Below, one piece after another: positions 62,561 to 64,000 of a DNA stretch of 64,000 nucleotides; position 1 is the first letter of the stretch, and each line of letters begins with the position of its first letter. Both the position numbers and the translations under genes were made by a program. The notes under the pieces were generated by a model. The model did no database searches, was not told the DNA's origin, and saw only the letters and a list, made by a program, of their open reading frames with translations. Where the stretch lies: positions 59,118,552 through 59,182,551 of the forward strand of contig NC_079137.1 of the NCBI RefSeq assembly GCF_945859705.1, given 5' to 3'. Source of the stretch: Episyrphus balteatus. Taxonomy: Eukaryota; Arthropoda; Insecta; Diptera; Syrphidae.

Positions 62561-64000
62561 AAATTAAATCACATATTTTTAAATAACTTTAAATGCTTTT
62601 CATCGCCTTTCAACTCATCTGTACAGTTTTTAACCTCTAAGCTTTGCATCATTGATGTCGAATTTGTGTAAATTTTAAAGAGAAACCAAAATCTGGTGCT
62701 GGTCGTCTCGTCTTCGTCTCTGTGTTGGTTGGTGCAACCGCACACATAACAGAGAATATTATTCCCTTTGATGTTTTTGAAATGTTTAGAATTTCCAAAG
62801 AAATAAAAGGAAATTTTATGTTGAAAAAAAAAAACGAACAAAATGAAGAAGAAGTAGAACAAACAAGTCGAAGCAGTCGAGGAGAGGGGTAATATTAAAA
62901 GACTTCAAAACCATTGACTTTGACGCCGGGATGAATATTGATGTGGTTTTTGTTGTTTCCTTTCAAATCCTCCAATGACTGAAGGCTTGCTGGTTGTTTG
63001 GTTGCCTGACTGAATGCGATGGCGCACAAAACCACCTTTCAAGTGAATTTTCATTTTCGTTTTAATCATTTTCAATAGCTCATCCCAGAGGTGTAATAAT
63101 ATCTATATACCTCTAAAGTAGGTATATGTGAAATACAAAAAACAAAGGAATACCGCCTCACTACGATACGACAGCGAGAAGGAGAGGTTTTATTTCTTCT
63201 TTGGCAGGGAAAAACGCCATTACAACCAAATTAAATTCCCGCTGACTGATTGTGGATTTTATGGTTTGGTAATAGGTTTTCCGTTTGCCAGCTCAGCTCA
63301 GAAAACCAACTGATGAATTACAAATTCTATACGCAACACTAAACAATATCCGTTGTTTATGTTGTTTTTTTTTTGTTGTTGTTGTTTTATTTTCGTTTTC
63401 AATATTGTTTTTGAAATGCATAAATATTCACTCGTACCTTACCAACTCCTTTGAGTATTGAATTTAATATGGAAAGAGAAAAAGTAGAGGTAAATATATT
63501 TTTTTTTTATTATTTCAATTTTCCGGATGGAATAAGACGAGTGATTCTAAATGATTTTAATGACAAGGGTAATGGAGTGAAATGGTATGGAAGTTTGCTT
63601 ATGTTTAAGTGATTTGAGTCGTATTAAAAATTAATTAAGAGGACGAGGACCTGAGAAATTAAGGTTTCTAGAAATTTTTTTTTTTATGAATAATATTTTT
63701 TTTTTTTGTATTTTGATTATCTTCAATAAGATATCAAAATTGATAGGGGAAAACTTGCTTTTTATAGTTCAAAAAATCCTCATTCAAAAATGATTCTGTT
63801 TGCACACTTCTTACAGTCATCCAATGGGTTGATGAGATTTGCAAAATTTTCCACGGAATTCTCAAAAAGTAGTTTTTTTTTTTTTTATTCTGCGAAAACT
63901 TGAAGGGGCTTTGATGTTTCTGGCTCACAACTGCAATAGCTCCGCGGAGTTTCGAAATTAAAAGTAAACCCTCTGAAGTTAGCCTCACTTGCCACATTAA

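Larger units (their letters stand above)
26258..64000 (+). other. frizzled intron, 5' 37.7 kb (continues past the window)
   Basis: This intron begins at the GTAAGT donor at 26258, in phase 1. No further Frizzled exon is seen. The stretches 26260-27005, 29545-33010, 34170-36183, 37035-38140, 41345-43020, 43870-44655, 45487-46855, 47776-50450, 51600-53437, 56520-57935, 59406-61365 and 62565-64000 hold AT-rich DNA with homopolymer runs and scattered short open frames that I do not recognise and do not regard as genes. The remainder is occupied by the repeats listed separately. Confidence 0.75.

Overview
The window is fly-type nuclear DNA: very AT-rich, full of homopolymer runs, with GT/AG introns and many transposon remnants. 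The only host gene I can support is frizzled (fz, the Wnt/planar-polarity receptor), on the + strand. Three internal coding exons are present: 7059-7178, 23787-23981 and 26032-26257. Their conceptual protein is almost identical, as I remember it, to Drosophila Frizzled, from just after the cysteine-rich-domain linker through TM4. This points to a dipteran, probably a brachyceran fly. The exons that should encode the CRD (upstream) and TM5 to the C-terminus (downstream) are not here, so the window lies inside one large gene. It holds more than 7 kb of one intron, an intron of 16.6 kb, an intron of 2.05 kb, and at least 37.7 kb of a further intron.

The rest is intron filled with repeats. There are two LINEs. 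One is nearly complete over ORF2 (15.25-18.77 kb, + strand), with endonuclease and reverse transcriptase broken by a single in-frame stop codon. The other is a 5'-truncated RT fragment (54.40-56.16 kb, - strand) with a 9-bp tandem tail, nested inside an older repeat. Four long, near-perfect palindromes (1-729, 3498-4942, 27007-27424 and 40447-41341) and a looser one (10547-10893) would fold into long double-stranded hairpins in fz pre-mRNA. Several short terminal-inverted-repeat elements have clear boundaries: a TTAA-flanked piggyBac-type MITE (28231-28477), and TA-flanked elements at 28968-29542, 36186-37032, 44658-45484 and 57938-58355. The last carries a tRNA-like pol III A box and B box.

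Tandem arrays are also prominent: a 22-bp minisatellite (14.13-15.22 kb), 71 perfect copies of AAAAT (20580-20934), a roughly 125-bp array (24.36-25.88 kb), a roughly 155-165-bp triplet (38.3-38.8 kb), a loose TCTCCAAA-rich region (43.0-43.87 kb) and a roughly 268-bp array (61.37-62.56 kb). One dispersed family (called A here) occurs five or six times and has been the landing site of at least two later insertions. Another (B) occurs twice. A third family is built from the short motif AAAATTCTGTA, which reverses direction at its centre.

I see no separate cellular gene nested in the introns, no convincing functional tRNA or rRNA, and no CRISPR or prokaryotic feature. Most of the undescribed interest lies in the hairpin-forming palindromes, the AAAATTCTGTA elements, the TIR element with a tRNA-like core, and the nesting order of the repeats.
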